Origin: Heligmosomoides polygyrus polygyrus
Lineage: Eukaryota > Nematoda > Chromadorea > Rhabditida > Heligmosomidae
DNA: 64,000 bases
NCBI GenBank assembly: GCA_947396885.1
Contig: OX377205.1
Location: 60,608,969-60,672,968 of the forward strand
Direction of reading: 5' to 3'
Below the pieces are notes generated by a model. It searched no databases. It had not been told where the DNA came from and saw nothing but the letters and a program-made list of their open reading frames with translations. Numbering within the stretch: the stretch's first letter is position 1; each line of letters opens with the position of its first letter. Shown here one piece after another: positions 33,401 through 48,400 of the stretch. The translations under genes and the position numbers were made by a program.

Positions 33401-36400
33401 CGACGCCTTGAGTCGTTGTCTTTCTGGAAAACAAAGTCATGCCCGTGGGTGTGCAATGCGTGCAGACACATGACATCGTCGAGACCTCGGTCTATGCATG
33501 AGCATTAATCAGGCCTTGGCTTTCTGTGAAGTGTTCCTCTTGCTTTTCCTGAGAACCCACCCTAAACCAAGACTGAACCCCGCCAAGCTTCATGGTTCAA
33601 AGTCGACAATTCTGATCGAGTCGCTCTTCGTTAGCCATCGCAGCCCCCTCCATCGCAGCCAAACTTCGTAAACGTTTGCTTTTGTCGCTTGAGATGAAGT
33701 TGGACCACTGTAATGATGCCTAGACACGAGCCCACTCTTACACGCAGAAATATGCGGCTTCTTTGCTGGCCTTTTTGCTCATCTTGCGCAGACAAGGCGA
33801 ACAATGCAACAGAAGGCTTTGCTGCGTAGACAACGAAGTCTCTTCCAGAATGTCGGCTGCTGTAAGAACAGACGCACGACACTCCTAACTACCCCTAACT
33901 GCAGCAGAGTTTGCGCAATAGTCACATTCTTATCCACCTGTTGACGCTGCTTCCGAAGCCCTCCATCATTTGACAGAACATCTCACATCTGACTTCGGGG
34001 CTGCGATTCACTGCGCAAAACACATGAAAACCCTTCCTTGACCTTTCCTCCTTCTAAAATTGCCTTCCGTTGCCGTTTCTCCTAATTGCAACCGCCACGC
34101 GTCTTCTACAAATCCTTCAGTACAAATTTGTTCTCAGCTCACGTAGAAGATCAAGAAAAGTTCAAGAAATTTGAAAGTATTGCCGCGCATTGTTTGCGGT
34201 TCTCGACTACAGTTCTAGAAGAAGCAGGTGCTTCGCTCGCAGTTCGTCCAGCTTGTCAAAGACAGACTGTTAGACTGCCTTGATGATACTTGGCTTCTTT
34301 CTTCAGCTCGGTTCATAAAAGTTTAAAGCTATGATTTAAAAAAGCGTATATATTTTTATTCTCTACTGTATAATACGAAGATATGTATTAATATAACAGA
34401 ACATAACGTATATACTGTTTTCGCGTCAAACTAGATTTCAAATCCAATTGAACACTATTCCGTGCAAGCGCAGCGCTTTTCAAATCAAACTGAATATCCT
34501 TCAACTCAAGAGAAAACGAGCGTCTTCTGAATAAAACAAGAGACTCTCCGAAAGTGCAGAAGTAGTCTTCTTCTACTTTCTTTCTCAGCGTTTGGCCCGC
34601 CTCGTAGCGGGGTCCACTATTCTGGGGCCGGATTCATGAACGACTTACCTGTGGTGAGTGCAAGATTTACCCCCACTCCCCACTTACGCGCGATTCATCA
34701 ACGCGCGGCCCGGACAACCCGAGGTAAATGTCGAGGTACGGATCTCCCTCGATAAAGAGCCGTCGGGCTCTCTGGTTAAGGGGATCTCGGACCGCTTGTC
34801 GCAGAGCCACGTGGTGCATCCCCGGTTGGTGGATAGGGGAATTAAACGCGAACCAAATGCGACCGTGTATTGCCCAGAGACGCAGGTTGGATGCAGGGGA
34901 TGGACTCCTTGCTCCTGCTGTGTCGGATCGACGCGCTGCTTGTGAGTGGGAGCAGCATGTTCATGCACAGTGTGCGTGGATGTGTTCGCGCCTGTGCGGA
35001 TTGTAACTGTGTCGGCCCGGCCAAAAGCTTGCACTCGGTAGACTGGGAGTACATGTAAATCGATTCGAGACCGCCTCAATAGTCTCGCTCCGTCCCTTCG
35101 GGCAGTCTGGCTGGCTGCTCGGAGTTCTTCGCCCGCACGACAGAGCCTGACTAGCTACCCTTGTTGTATTGCAGTCAAACACAACAACACTGGAGGGCCT
35201 CATTCCCCTTACCCCGAAAGAGCCACCATTTTTGCAGCGATGGGAAGGACGAGTACGAAGAGGCTGCTAAAATCTCAGGGCCTAACCAGACTGCGCAAAT
35301 TGAGTACTAGGATGACGATCTGTACTTACAACGCCCGCACACTTGCATCGGAAGCATACGTCGAGGACCTGATGACGCAAGCCAGGAAGATCAAGTACGA
35401 CGTCATCGGACTGACCGAGAACAGAAGACATAACCCCCTTCACGCCGCCTACGACCCCGAAGAAGAACTGTTCCTCGGAACATCCGACAGCAGGGGAGTA
35501 GGCGGCATTGGTGTCCTCGTCAACACGCATTTGGCCATGAACATCGATTCGTACGAGTCCCTGACAAGCCGAATCGGACGTCTGCGACTGAAGCGATGTG
35601 GCTCCGTGCCAGCTTTGGCTGTGTTCGTCGCGTATGCTCCACCATCCGACTACGGCGACGAAGATGTCGAAGCCTTCTACGCGGAGCTGGAGAAGTTCTA
35701 TGAAGAAGATCACACTTTCTACAAGGTGATCGTCGGCGTCTTCAACGCCAAGATCGGACCGCGAAGGTCGCCGGGAGAACTTCACATCGAAACCCACGGT
35801 TTGGAGTGGAACGAGCAAGGTGAAAGGCTGTCTGAGTTTATCATGTCGACCAAGACCATCCATGGAAACTCACAGTTCCAGAAGCCTCCCTCCCTACGAT
35901 GGACCTGGGAATTCCTCTTTGGCCAGTTCCACAACGAGATCGACCACATCATCTTCAATCGCAAGTATTGCCTTATCGCCGTCTCCGTTGCCCCCAAGTT
36001 TTACACGGGATCGGAACACCTTTTCCTTCGCGCGAGATTTCGCTTTTCGCGTCAAGGAGAGAAGGCCGCTAAGTTCAAGAAGAGGAATCGCAGAACGGCC
36101 ATCAACTGGGGCCTCTACACCTCTCTTGCCAACCTTTGGAAAGATGGCGTCATAGGCAACGTTGACCGCTTCGTGTACCATCTCCACGATAGTGCTAAGG
36201 GAGGCGAGAGCTTGAAGACCACCAAGAGACGCTTGTCTTCGGAAACTCTCGAGCTTATAGCCAGCGTGGAGCAGCACGAGAGTCAGGCAACTACCAGCTG
36301 ACGTCCGAGATTGCGAAGCTATGCAGAGCGGCGATAAAGGAAGATCTCAAGGAGAGAAGGGCGGAAGTGTTGGCTGAAGCAGCAGAGGCAGGGTTGAGCA

Positions 36401-39400
36401 TCCGCAATACCCGCCTGAGCTTAACATCTTCAAGACCAAGATGGTCACTCTCCAACGTCCTGACGGAACCGTCATCTCTTCCAGAAGGACCATGGAAAAG
36501 GTCATCCACGACTTCTACTCCGACCTCTTCGATAGCCACGTCCACCTGCCCCCATGCCATCTTCCGTCGTTCCCTCTGTTCTCCCTTCAGAGATCCGACA
36601 CGCCATCTCGTCGGTGAAGAAACGTACGGCACCCGGCCCTGACAGGATCAGACCCGAACAGAACCTACCGCCAGCGTTCATTAACACCCTGGCACGGCTC
36701 TTCACGCGCTACCTGTCGGAGTGCAGGGTTCCATCTCAGTGGAAGACCAGCAGGACCGTCTTGCTGTACAAGAAGAGAGACGTGCACGACATTGACAACT
36801 ATCGCCCGATCTGCCTGTTGTCCGTAGTTTACAAGCTGTTCACTCGAGTGATCCTGAATAGGATCAGCAGAACGCTGGACGAAGGACAGCTATGCGAGCA
36901 AGCAGGATTTCGGAGAGGATTCAGCACGATCGAAACTGAAGCGGTCATCGACGCCTACTCACTCAGAGCGTTCCTACTCAGTACATCAGAGTCCTTCGAG
37001 AGCTGTACAGTGGATTCACGACAAAGATCTCTCCATTCTACAACGACGTCGTCATCGACGTGAAGAGAGGGTTCGGCAAGGAGATACCATACCCTCGAAG
37101 CTCTTCAGCGCCATCCTCGAAAACGTCATGCGCGAACTAGAATGGGAAGACATGGGAGTGAAAGTCGACGGCCGGCAACTACACCATCTTTGCTTCGCTG
37201 ACGTCATCGTGCTCATAACACCAAGCATCAGCCAGGCGGAGCGAATGCTGGCCGACTTCGATCGTGTATGTGGGAACGTTGGACTGCAGCTGAATCTTAC
37301 GAAGACGATGTTCATGAGGAACGGATGGGTTTCTGATGCCCCATTCTCGCTCAACGGAACGAACGTCTCCGAATGCTCCAGCTATGTGTATCTGGGTCGC
37401 GAAGTCAACATGGCCAACGCCCTAGCACCAGAGCTGAGCAGGGAAAAAGAGCGGCTTGTGGAGCTTTCAGGAGCGTCGAAGAAGTCGTGAAAAAGACGAA
37501 GAACGTCCGACTCCGTGCCCACCTATTCGACTCCACTGTTCTTCCTGCCCTTACATACGCCTCATAGACCTGAGCCATACGAAAGCGGAATCAGCGTCGT
37601 GCAACGTGGAATCGAGAGGACGATGCTCGGAGTGACACGACTCACGCAAGTGAGAGAAGGCCTCCGGAGTTCCGAGCTTCGCCGACGTTCGAAGATCAGA
37701 GTCGCTGTCGCCTGGGCCAAGTTGTCAACAATTAGGTGGGCCGGCCACGTAATGCGATTTGCAGACACCCGCTGGACGAGAGCCATCACCGACTGGATTC
37801 CGCGGAATGTCAAGAGGACGCCCACCAACGCGTTGGTCGGACTTCTTCGTGAAAGCCCTGAACGACCGATATGACGCTCTTCGTGTTCCACGAGCGAGGA
37901 GGATCCATTGGACCACTCTGGCACGCGACAGGGACGAATGGAGACGCTGCTGGCGCCCGCTCGAGCAAGCCTATGATCCACGGGACGACAGATGATACAG
38001 GTGAAGTGTCACAAGTAGGTGTCGTCTGCAATCGAGTTTCGTGTTCGGCTTAGCTCGCAGAGCGAACAGTTCCCAGTGGCACCACGTAGAGGAACGAACA
38101 TCGTCACCTGAAATAGATCTCTTTTCTATTTAAGGAAAATTTAGCATGACTTTATTTGGCATTTTTAATTGACCTGCTTCAATAACGCAATGACTGAAAT
38201 CGTAGTGAAGTTTTATAAACAATTTATGGTTAAATGAAAATAAAGTTTAAAAAATAAAAAATAAAAAATTAAGTTAAATTAAAGCTAAATTAAAATTAAA
38301 TTAAATTATTTACAAAATTGTAAAATTAAATTATTTTTTTAACATTTTTATTAAAAAAAATAAGGTTAAATTAAAGCCTATTTTTGAGCGCAAAAGGCAT
38401 AGTTTTTAACATAGAAGAAAGATTGCTGATATTATAGTGATGTACAAGATTCTCGCTTAAAGCTATCCATAAATCCAACGGATTTCTTCGATGGAATACT
38501 GGCGAGGTCTGTAAGAGGAAAGCTGAAACTTGGGGTATCGGTTGCTAAATCACGTGTCAGGTCCGAGTTCCTAACCTATAGAGCTCTCAAGGAGTTCAAC
38601 CTCTTGTTTGGTAAGCATGATGACCTGAGGGAATTCTCTGTTCAAACTGCAGAAGGAGTTCCTCAAGGTGAAAATTGTGGACTGCCCCAATATGACAGAC
38701 GCCGAGCCGATGATGGTATCCTGTTTTATTCGGCTGATGCTTTGAGTTGCGTATGTTGTTGTAATTCTAGATTGTTTGTGTTTTTGTACTGAATTGTTAT
38801 GTGTTTCTAAAATATGCGTTTTCTTACAATTGCTTTTGCTTTACCTTTGAAATGTGTGTAACTCCATAGAAACAAGATTTTGGCTGTCAGTCGAATGAAA
38901 ACCGCGACGATCTAGGCGAATGCATGGCGCATTTTCTTCTTTTAACTCTAAAAACGTGCAGTTTCCTAAATTTTGAATAATAATTTTTTCTGGGAAAAAA
39001 ACAAAATTCAAACAGTGAGTTCACCTTTTGTGGCAGGTCAATAACAAAATTTCAAAGAAAGTCCAGGTAGTTCTTGCTTCAGCAAGCTCTTTTTATTCTT
39101 CTATGCATGCCTAACTCTTTTGAAATCATGATTATCTTATAAGTCAAAACGGGGTACTTCCACATAAAACTGGAACTAAACCACTTTTCAAAAAGGTTAG
39201 AATATTTTTTTTTGTTCAAATAAAACTTTATATAAATTTCTTTGAAGTTTTAACTCACTTATTTAAAAAGTTAACGCATTGTTTAAGATTTTATAAAATT
39301 CTTATTTTTTAGAAATGATAATGGTATAAAGTTTGTTTTAATGCGGAGAAAGGCGGCCATATTTTAGTGTTAAAAGGAAAATTGCAATTTGCCTCCACCA

Positions 39401-42400
39401 GGGGCCGAATTCACCAACGACTTACAGCAGTTTTACAGATAAAATTACAACCAAAACCCCTGATATGTATGGGGAGCGATAAGCCGCGTTATCTGAGTTT
39501 TCTGCCGTGAATTCTCTGTCAAAGTTATGTAAGTCGTTGATGAATCCGACACCAGGATGTCGCGATTTTTATTCGATTGATAGTAAAATGTCTTTGCATA
39601 GAGCTTCTCACCTGTAAACGATACAACAAAACAAGTGCTGTAAAGAACACTCACTTCCTCACTTTGATGCTTTATGTAAACAGCATTTACATTATCAGTC
39701 GTATAAAAGTGGCAAGGGGGTTTTTGGGTGCATGGCGCGAAGTCGTCTTTTAATGCACTAAATGATAGATCCTTGTTACGCTTTGAAAAATTAATTTATT
39801 ATTTCTTCTCAAAATTAAAAATTTAATAAAATTAGAACTATAATTCGGGTAGCTGAACTAAAAAAATAGAAATAAGTTATACTGAATTTTTCCTAAATAA
39901 AAAATTATTCTAGCCATCTTGGAGAGCATGTAGTTTAACCTATAAGAAGCTAGCTTCGATTGTAATGACGTTTACTTTGATTTTAGAAGCATTAAAGTTG
40001 GTAAGGGTAGGTGTGTGGACACTTCTAAACAAATTTGATGCATCTGAAATCAAGGTGAACGTCTTCCAAATAGAAATGACCTTCCCACACGTTAAACTAC
40101 GGGCGACTTTCCAAAATGGTTAGAATAGTATTTTGTTCAAGAAAAATTCGGTGTAACTTTGTTTGACATTTTTTGGTTCACCTGCTCATTGAATGTGATA
40201 ATTGTACAGGGTGCGTAAAAAGTATTGACGCAGTAAATGGCGGTTGTGGAAATAGTATTGCGCAGTAAGTTTTCAAATATTCACTTGAAAAATATGGAAA
40301 ATGATCTTACAAATACGATAGAATAACTCGCAGTCGACATTGGCTCCTTTACTGTGAATACAGGAGCGAAAACGGCGGAAAAATTCATGAGCACGCGCCG
40401 CAAGTATTCGCTTGCATTTTGTTCCGTGCTTCGAACAGGGTAGCCTTCTGCGACTGGTCACTTCTGTTGAAAGTAGCGCAGACCTCATTCTTCAAAATCG
40501 CCTAGAAAGAGTAATCCAGCGGATTCACGTTTAAGCTGTGCTAGTCTGAGAAGCTGTCCACACCTGCGCGTGTTATCTGTTTGCCGTTATGGGACAGAGG
40601 TTGACAATTTTTGATTTGAACGTTATCGTGCTTGAACATCTTGTAATCATCATCTGTTATGACAGAGCCGCGGCTGACGTTGGGGTTGTTGACCTCTTTT
40701 CTCATCCACCATTTCAAACACAGCTTAATTCTTTTGTTAATGAAGTATTCATTTCCTTTGGTAACAGCCAGGAAAGGCTCACCGTAACCACGACGGTATC
40801 ATGTTTCTTCAGTTTTTACAAGAATATTTTTTGACCACGATATAGACAACAAAAATAACACACAAAAACTTTGAAAAGTAGAAAGAGAAAGTTGGAGCTG
40901 AAACAAAAACTAGGTGCGTCAATACTTTTTACGCACCCTGTATAAAAATTTTATTTTTTGAGAAAAAATAATACACTAAATTTGTCTTAAAGCATAGCAA
41001 AGAGGCAATAATATAGCACACTAGAGGCGTCATGCGCTCGAAAAGCTCGTTGCGATTTTTATTTGATTGATAGTGTAAGTACTGCTTACATAAAGCATCT
41101 AAATAAGGATATGTGTTCTTTACAATTGTTTCTGTTGCAGGCGTGAAACCACATGCAAGTTAAAACCTGGCTATCAGTCGTATAAAAATCGCAACGTCTT
41201 GGATGAGGGCATGGCGCAATCTTTTTGGCACTGAAAAATGACTACCTTCCTGCTCTTTAAAACTAGCTCTAAACCATTACTCTTTTTCTAAAAACTACAA
41301 TTGCATGAAATTTCAAGCATTGTATTAACTTATTGCGTAGATGACTTAAAACTTCAAAGAAAGTTATACTAAAATTTGCAATGTACAAAACATTCATCAT
41401 CATTTTCATTAGCGTCTGTCCCGCTTGGTGGCGGGGTCCGCTCTTCTGGTGTGGTCAAGCCATTTCTGCCGATCAAATGCTTGATCAGGGTGCACACCAG
41501 CAATCTTTAAGTCCAAGTGCAACGTATCTAGCCAACGTTGCTTCGGGCGTCCCCTGGGCCGCTTTCAAGGAACCTCAAGGTACAGGCCAATCTTACGGAC
41601 GGTGTCGTCGTTAGCGCGAAGAACATGGCCGTACCATCGAAGACGAGCTTCGCGCAGCTTCTCGGCTATCGGGGCCAGCACTCAGCACCGTACGGCTACT
41701 GGGCGGACGACTGTTCAATAAACCTTCGATTTGATGTGCTCAGGTATTGTCCTGTCGCAAAGCACCCCAGTCAGTGAGCGCCGTTTGGACAAGACTGCAC
41801 TCACGCGCGCGTTCACCCCCAATATTAGGCTGCCATCGGACGTGACTGTTGATTCGAGATACTTGAAAGATGTGACTCGTGAGAGCTCAGTACCATTGAT
41901 CTTAAGAGATCCCTGCTCATTCACATCCGTCGTCAAGTATTCCGTCTTTTTGACGTTTAGCTTGAGTCCGAACAATGCCAAGCGAACGCACCACGCCTGT
42001 GCCCGTCGCTCGAGTTCGGTTTTATCTTCACATGCAAGCATGACGTCGTCAGCATACAGCAACGTCCAAGGTGCCGCCATTTGGAGATCTCGTGATATTG
42101 CATCCATTACGACGACGAAGAGCAGTGGGGATAGCGCAGGTTCCTGATGCACTCCTACAGAGGTGGGAAATTCCGTCAAGGTGCCCGCTAGCGCTCGCAC
42201 TCGACTCCTTGGGCAAGAGTACAGAATGCGCACCCACTCAATAAGCACTTCAGGGATACCTTGTTGCCGCAACGCGCACCATGTAACTTCTCGCGGAACA
42301 CAGTCAAAGGCCTTCTCCAAGTCCAGGAAGGCAAAATGCACCGGTTTCTGTTTCTCGCGGTGCTTCTCTAGCAAAAGACGAACAGCGTTAATGGCACCAA

Positions 42401-45400
42401 TAGTGCCACAGCCAGAGACGAAACCACACTGATTCGTGGAAAGCTGGACGACATCCCAGATACGTCCATCGACAATTCGCTCAAAGATATTTTCATGGTG
42501 TGCGAAAGAAGGCGAATTGGACGATAACTAGCGCTGTCCGCAGAACTGCCCTTCTTCTTCCAAATCGGGATGGTCGTGCTTTGCTGCCAGCTCTCGATCA
42601 CTTTCTTCTCAGCAACAACCTGATTGAAAAACTCTGTCAGCCAGTCAGCAGGGCACCAGCCCTTCGACTTCCACAGATCGGCTGGCAGGTCATCGGGGCC
42701 AGTGGCTTTGCCTGACTTCGTCTTCCTCCAGAGCTGCTTTGGTTTCGCTCACTGTGATCTTCCGAACGGTACCGTATACAGGAGATGCAAAAAGAATAGC
42801 AGGATGGCCAAATTCAACATTCGAGATTTCCTCGAATTAATCGTGCCATCGCTTCACAGCTCTCTTACGATCCATCAGAAGACGTCCGTTGTCGTCGTTA
42901 ATGCCAAAGAACTTCTCGATGTCTTCTGCTTGGCGACGGCGAGCATACGTAATCAATTGGAACAAAGCATGCCGTAAACTAGCTTGAGATACAGGCCTTT
43001 GAGATACAGGGCCCGCCCTGGGATCGTGTGCATAGAAGGTCGTAGACCTAGCGCATTACGCTCATGAGCCAAATGTCTTACGGTAAATTTTTTGTTTTCG
43101 CGTTTTTTTTTGAAAGCAGCATAGGCATTATTTTTCTTTCGTTAAATATGTATGCACTGGGCTAGTCTTTCGGCAAAGCAAGATGCCATTCCTTCCGTTA
43201 TTTTTTAAAATTTAACTTCAAAGCTAAAATAGCTATGTTTTTATGTAATGTAGACAGTGGGTACGTGCAGCAGGGATACCAGAATTTTAATAGGCCAAGT
43301 TGTTGGGTGACCTAGGTTTCATGGTTGCTCACAAATTCTAAAACCATAGTGACACCGCTCTGGACTTCTCGACTTCCAGTTTCCTCCTAGCGGCTTGCGT
43401 TTTTCTTCCTCCTTAAATTTCTTATTCTTTTGACTGCATTTTTACCGCCGATCATTCTTGAGTACGTTTTTTGTGTTAGTTGTCTGGCTTTGACACTTTG
43501 CTAGTGTAAATATACTATGGTCGCTGCTGTGCTTGAGCGCGTCCTACGACGTATGATAAATAATAAATTAACTATATGGTCCACTTATGTTTAGGTGGTC
43601 GTTCAACAATGACAGCCGTCGGTGCCCCTATGGCTTCTACCATGACTGCAGTTGGTGCCCCGGCAGGTGATTTCTTAACGTAGAGCTCTAGCAGATGGAG
43701 TCGCACATCATGCATTTTTGGCGGCCGATCTGTCCATTTGGGAATAAAACGTTTGTGAAAATAATGTTGGTATAATTCAGGTGGCCACTCAACGATGACC
43801 GCCGTTGGTGCTCCCATGGCTTCCACTATGACTGCTGTTGGCGCACCTGCAGGTGGCGCTGCATCTACCATGACAGCGGTTGGTGCTCCTGCAGGTAAAG
43901 CTGTAGCTTTGGGCTCAACTCTAGAAAGAACGGTTGTACGGTAGCGAACTCGGTTGGGCAACAATGTCTGGTTTTGGTTGGTGATAGTGTCTGTAGCACC
44001 AGCATACTGTAACACCGATCACATCTCTGCGGTGTATGAAAAGAGGTACCCCGGAGCTTAGTTCGATGCAATACTGGAGTAGCGGTTAATATCGTTACGT
44101 TTGCAATTTCTTAGGACAAAGCGGGATTACGTTGCTGGAAGGACCGGAGAACTAGCCATTTCACTTACAAAGCAATGGTCTGAGGAGCATGAGTGTGAAT
44201 GGCAAAAAAGAGTAGCACACTAAGATTCTCTTCCCGTTCAAGTTTTGAAGCAAATCATGTTTCATTTCTGAGGGGTTGCCAGACGAGCTACGAGCGCTCA
44301 AAAATTCCACTTGGATCGCGGGCCAGGTGTGCACCCACACCAGATATACGAGAGATCACGAAAGCTGGTTCATCAAAAAGATGGGAATCGAGGGATCGCA
44401 CTTCTGCTATTCACTAGTTCTGGAGGTAGTCGCTTCCGTAGACCTTCAGAGCTCTTATGACATCATCGGTTGTAAAGCATGTGAGGCTGTGAATTTAACC
44501 GCAAATGTTCACAAGGAGCATCACAAAATCAAGCACGATATCGCAGCATTAGTGGTGTGCGGGGACAGACGCATGCATGAAGCAGTGGTAGTATATGCTG
44601 ACGTCCTCGAGCTGGAACACGAGAAGCAAACCTCAGCAGTTGGACCTCTGCTACCCAAAAGTAGGCCTGAACGGCAGTGAAGTGTATATGGGAAGAAGGG
44701 CCTCTGCCTCAGATATAAGAAAAATCAAGTGTCTCGATCCTCCGAGCTCGTGTGGGGAAGTGGGTTTCAGATGATTAGCATTCGGTGCAGTAGCCTCTCG
44801 CTGTTTAATGTTTGCTTCGACTTGAGCTTCGGCCTAGAGGATGGGGTGGCGGACCCGCGGAAAAAGGCTAGGGGATCGATTCCGACTATTGTGATCTGTT
44901 CCGCATGCTTATAAAAATGAAGAACATTGCGTTAAATTGCAGTATTACTGGATTTCGTTGTTTCGCTCCCATTTTTTGCACAATATAAAGTCTTACTGGA
45001 CCTATTTTCTTTCTTTGTTTTTTTTCCGAAATCTGCCTACAGGTGATTCGATTCGGTCTCGAGATTAGCCTGTGCATGTGCCAACATTACATTATAAGAA
45101 TCGAGACCATGTCATAACCAACAAACAGCTGAAAACCAAAAATATCAAAGAACCTGGAAAAGTTACGGAAGCAAGTCAGTGGCAAGTGTTGGTAACTGTA
45201 GCACACCGACTGGTCGGTCGCAGTCATTACTATTACTATTACTATTACTATTTATTACGCAGCATAAGGCACACGTCAGATAAACAAACTCAACAGAAAC
45301 ACCAGCAGAACAGATCCAAAAACAAGCAGAACGATCAATTTATCTACGGGTAACTCAAAACTTAATAGCCGCTTCCCTGCTATTCGCCTACAGGCCGGGA

Positions 45401-48400
45401 GACATGGAGGACTTGGTGCAACTTCGAGTTTGAGCGATAGGTATTCGGACGCGACCCTACATGTAAACATGTGCAGCCGAATACTTAACCGAGGAACTCG
45501 AAACCTAATTTTCACCGAGCCGCCCCTAGTTCTGGATTCAAAAACATTAAAGAATTTGGAGGAATCGACTTTGAGGATGCCAGATATTATTTTGAACACC
45601 ATGCAAACATCATGAGATTTCCGGCGCGATTCAAGTGTGTGTAGTTTGAGCACAGCATTCCTGGTATTCCTGGGAGGAACTCTGGAAAATGTGCACTTGC
45701 CCGATCGTATGTAGGTCTTTCGGGTGAAGTTATTTTGAATTTTTTCCAAGAGACAAATGTCTCTCTTTTTATGGGGCGAGAATACCGGAGTTCCATTTTC
45801 TAAAATCGGTCTGACATATGTAGTATATGCTTTAATTAGCATGTTTTCTTCACATGTAGAAATGCCTTTAAAAATTTGGTATGTGCGAACCGAGGCCTTT
45901 TTGCACAGCTCTCTATAATGCTCTGTAAAGTCAAGCTTGTTATCATACCGAAAACCAAGATCCTTTACAGAACATACTTGCTTCAAAAGGCATTCTCCCA
46001 GGGTATAATTCCCTTGTAATTGAGAACAGCCTATTCTCAAATACACAGTTTTTTCAGGAGCTAATGGCAAACTCCAAGCTTCAGACCAATCATAGACCTT
46101 ATGCAAAGCCGACTGAACTTTAGCCCTGTCATTGTCACCATCTAGCACACGATGTATCTTCAGATCGTCAGCAAATTGCTTGCAAATTACTCCACACTCC
46201 TCTAAAACAGGAGGTAAATCGGCAGAATAGAAAGTGACAAAATAGGCGACAGTACACCTCCTTGAGGGACACCGCTAACAGCAGGCTTGACTGACGAAAA
46301 ACTTGAACGTATTCTCACTCGAAAACTTCTTTCTTATAAAAATTCTTTCAACCAGCGAAGAATGACCTGGTGAAATCCAAATTGGGAAATTTTTAGCAGA
46401 CGCTTGGAATGATTCACTCTATCGAACGCTTTTGCAAAATCAAGATAAACAACGTCACAGGACTTTTTCTCATCTAGATAATCACTCCAATCATTGAGGC
46501 TTTCCAGAAGATTTGTCACGGTCGATCTTCCATTAACAAACCCATGTTGATTTTACGGTATGATTGAGTTCTTATCCAGATGAGTCATTTAGTGGGCTTT
46601 CAAGACCTTTTCAAAAATTCTGCAAAAAAAAAACGATGTAATACTGACTGGTCTATAGTTGACCACCAAGTTCGCAGGTTCTTTTTTCAAGAGGGGAGTA
46701 ACAAACGAACGCTTCCATCTTAGTGGAACTTCAGAGAAAATAGCGACTGGTTAAAAATATAAGCTAATGATCCCGCAATAAAATGAGCTATGTTCTTCAC
46801 AAAAGTAGGAGGGATAAGGTCAGGAGTAAGAGAAAGGGAGGAAGGTAAGTTCTTTAAATAGCCATATAAAGTAACCCCATCGAAATTTGGAAAGGTTAGC
46901 ATTGGAAAATCAACTGAGAATTGGAAGGAAGGAGAATCACCGTCATTAACAACGAAAACCTCAGAGAACTTGTTTGCTAATAAATTAGCCTTGTCAACAT
47001 CTGAAACAGCAACTTCGTTATCCAGTTCTAAATAGGGAATCTTCACAGAAGGTTTCAGCTTTTTATTCAAGTACCTGAAAAAACTTTGTTGGCTTCCTGT
47101 GCTAGTTATCCTTTTCTCCACATTTCTGTTAAACTTTTCTAGGGAAATGTGAAGTCTCTTTGAATACCTACGGAATTTTTTCCAATCCTCTTTTGAGTTT
47201 GATACGCTAGCTAATCTAAACAAACAGCTTCTGTGATCCACAATGTTTTACAGATATCGTGTAAGGAATGACCGTGTAGCCCACACACGTTTTAAAGGCA
47301 CAAAAAGAGCGATAGAGTTGCCAAAAGCATTTCGTATTTTTCATTTATGCTTTTTGCAGATTCCAGTGAGTCCCTCCAAGCAACTGCTGAGAGATAATCG
47401 CAAACGCTGTTATAATCACAGCCTGAGTAGTGTCTTCGATACAAGAACAGTGGTTCGGTAGTTCGGAACGAAAGTTCAAAGGCAAAACTATTGTGGTCGC
47501 TACTCCCTACCGGTGGCTTAACATGCACATTTCTAATTATTGTATCATCGTTAGACAGCAGCAGGTCTAAAATGACGCTTCCTCTCATTGGTGCAGCAAC
47601 ATACTGCCTAAAATCATGGCTGTTCAACATATCCACGAATGCGGACGATGCTGGGGAAGAAATTTGCAGAGTAAATTCCAATCTATTTCAGGATAATTGA
47701 AACCACCCAAAAGGATTACAGGATGTTCGCACATAGCCAAATCACTAATGACCTTTACGAGACGCTCGTTGAGAGTAACTGAACAGGAAGGCGTCCTATA
47801 TACTGTAATGGTTCTAAACTTGGTACAATCGCTGTGGATATCAAGCGATAAAACCTCAAATCCATCTGGGAGTGACTCGGAGAAAACTTCAATGTAGTTG
47901 AATTTGTTCCTAATTAGTATCGCAACACCACCACCTTGTCTTCTCGCCTTATCGCAACGAATCACATGGTAGTTGCTATTCATACAACAAAATAAGGATG
48001 AATTCAAGTGTGAGGAACTTAGCCACGTCTCAGTAAAGAAATAGCAGTCGCCTAGCACCAACTCAATATAGCGGGAATTTTTTGCAATCGACCTTACACT
48101 GGAACAAAAACATGAGATACAGCTACTATGAGAATCATAACCCGCAATCAGTTTAAAGAGGGTTCAACAGAAGGAACATTCGAGATATTCTCAGATTCTG
48201 CCTGAGAACAGTGCGGGGCAGATTTAGCATAAGAAACACCCTGAGAGCTAGAAGAAACATGAGAGTTCCTCTCACGTCTGCGTAACCTCTCCTGTACTGT
48301 TTGGGATTCCCGAAGGAATAGTCCCTTTCCAGGAAATCTTCGCAGCCATAAGGATCTTCTCACAGCAAGCTTTTGGTATAATGATGACGGCAAAACAACC

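Larger units (their letters stand above)
34687..38003 (+). mobile_element. RTE-type LINE, nearly full length
   Basis: A GC-rich 5' region precedes a 353-codon ORF (35240-36301) with an APE-type endonuclease: [31 protein letters not shown] (the catalytic Glu), [19 protein letters not shown], and later NEIDHII and EHLFLRARF near the end (D..S.H-like box, altered). RT follows in three further frames: [55 protein letters not shown], then [12 protein letters not shown], where the YADD-type site is altered to FADV. The last piece ([18 protein letters not shown]) leads to a TGATACAGGTGA tail. Frameshifts near 36300, 37000 and 37490 make it inactive. Lies in intron 7. Confidence 0.85.

Noticed and set aside
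41731..42147. Plus-strand frame of 138 codons
   Set aside because: Antisense of the RTE reverse transcriptase.
47243..47461. Short plus-strand frame inside the CR1-like element
   Set aside because: Antisense shadow of the endonuclease-RT linker.
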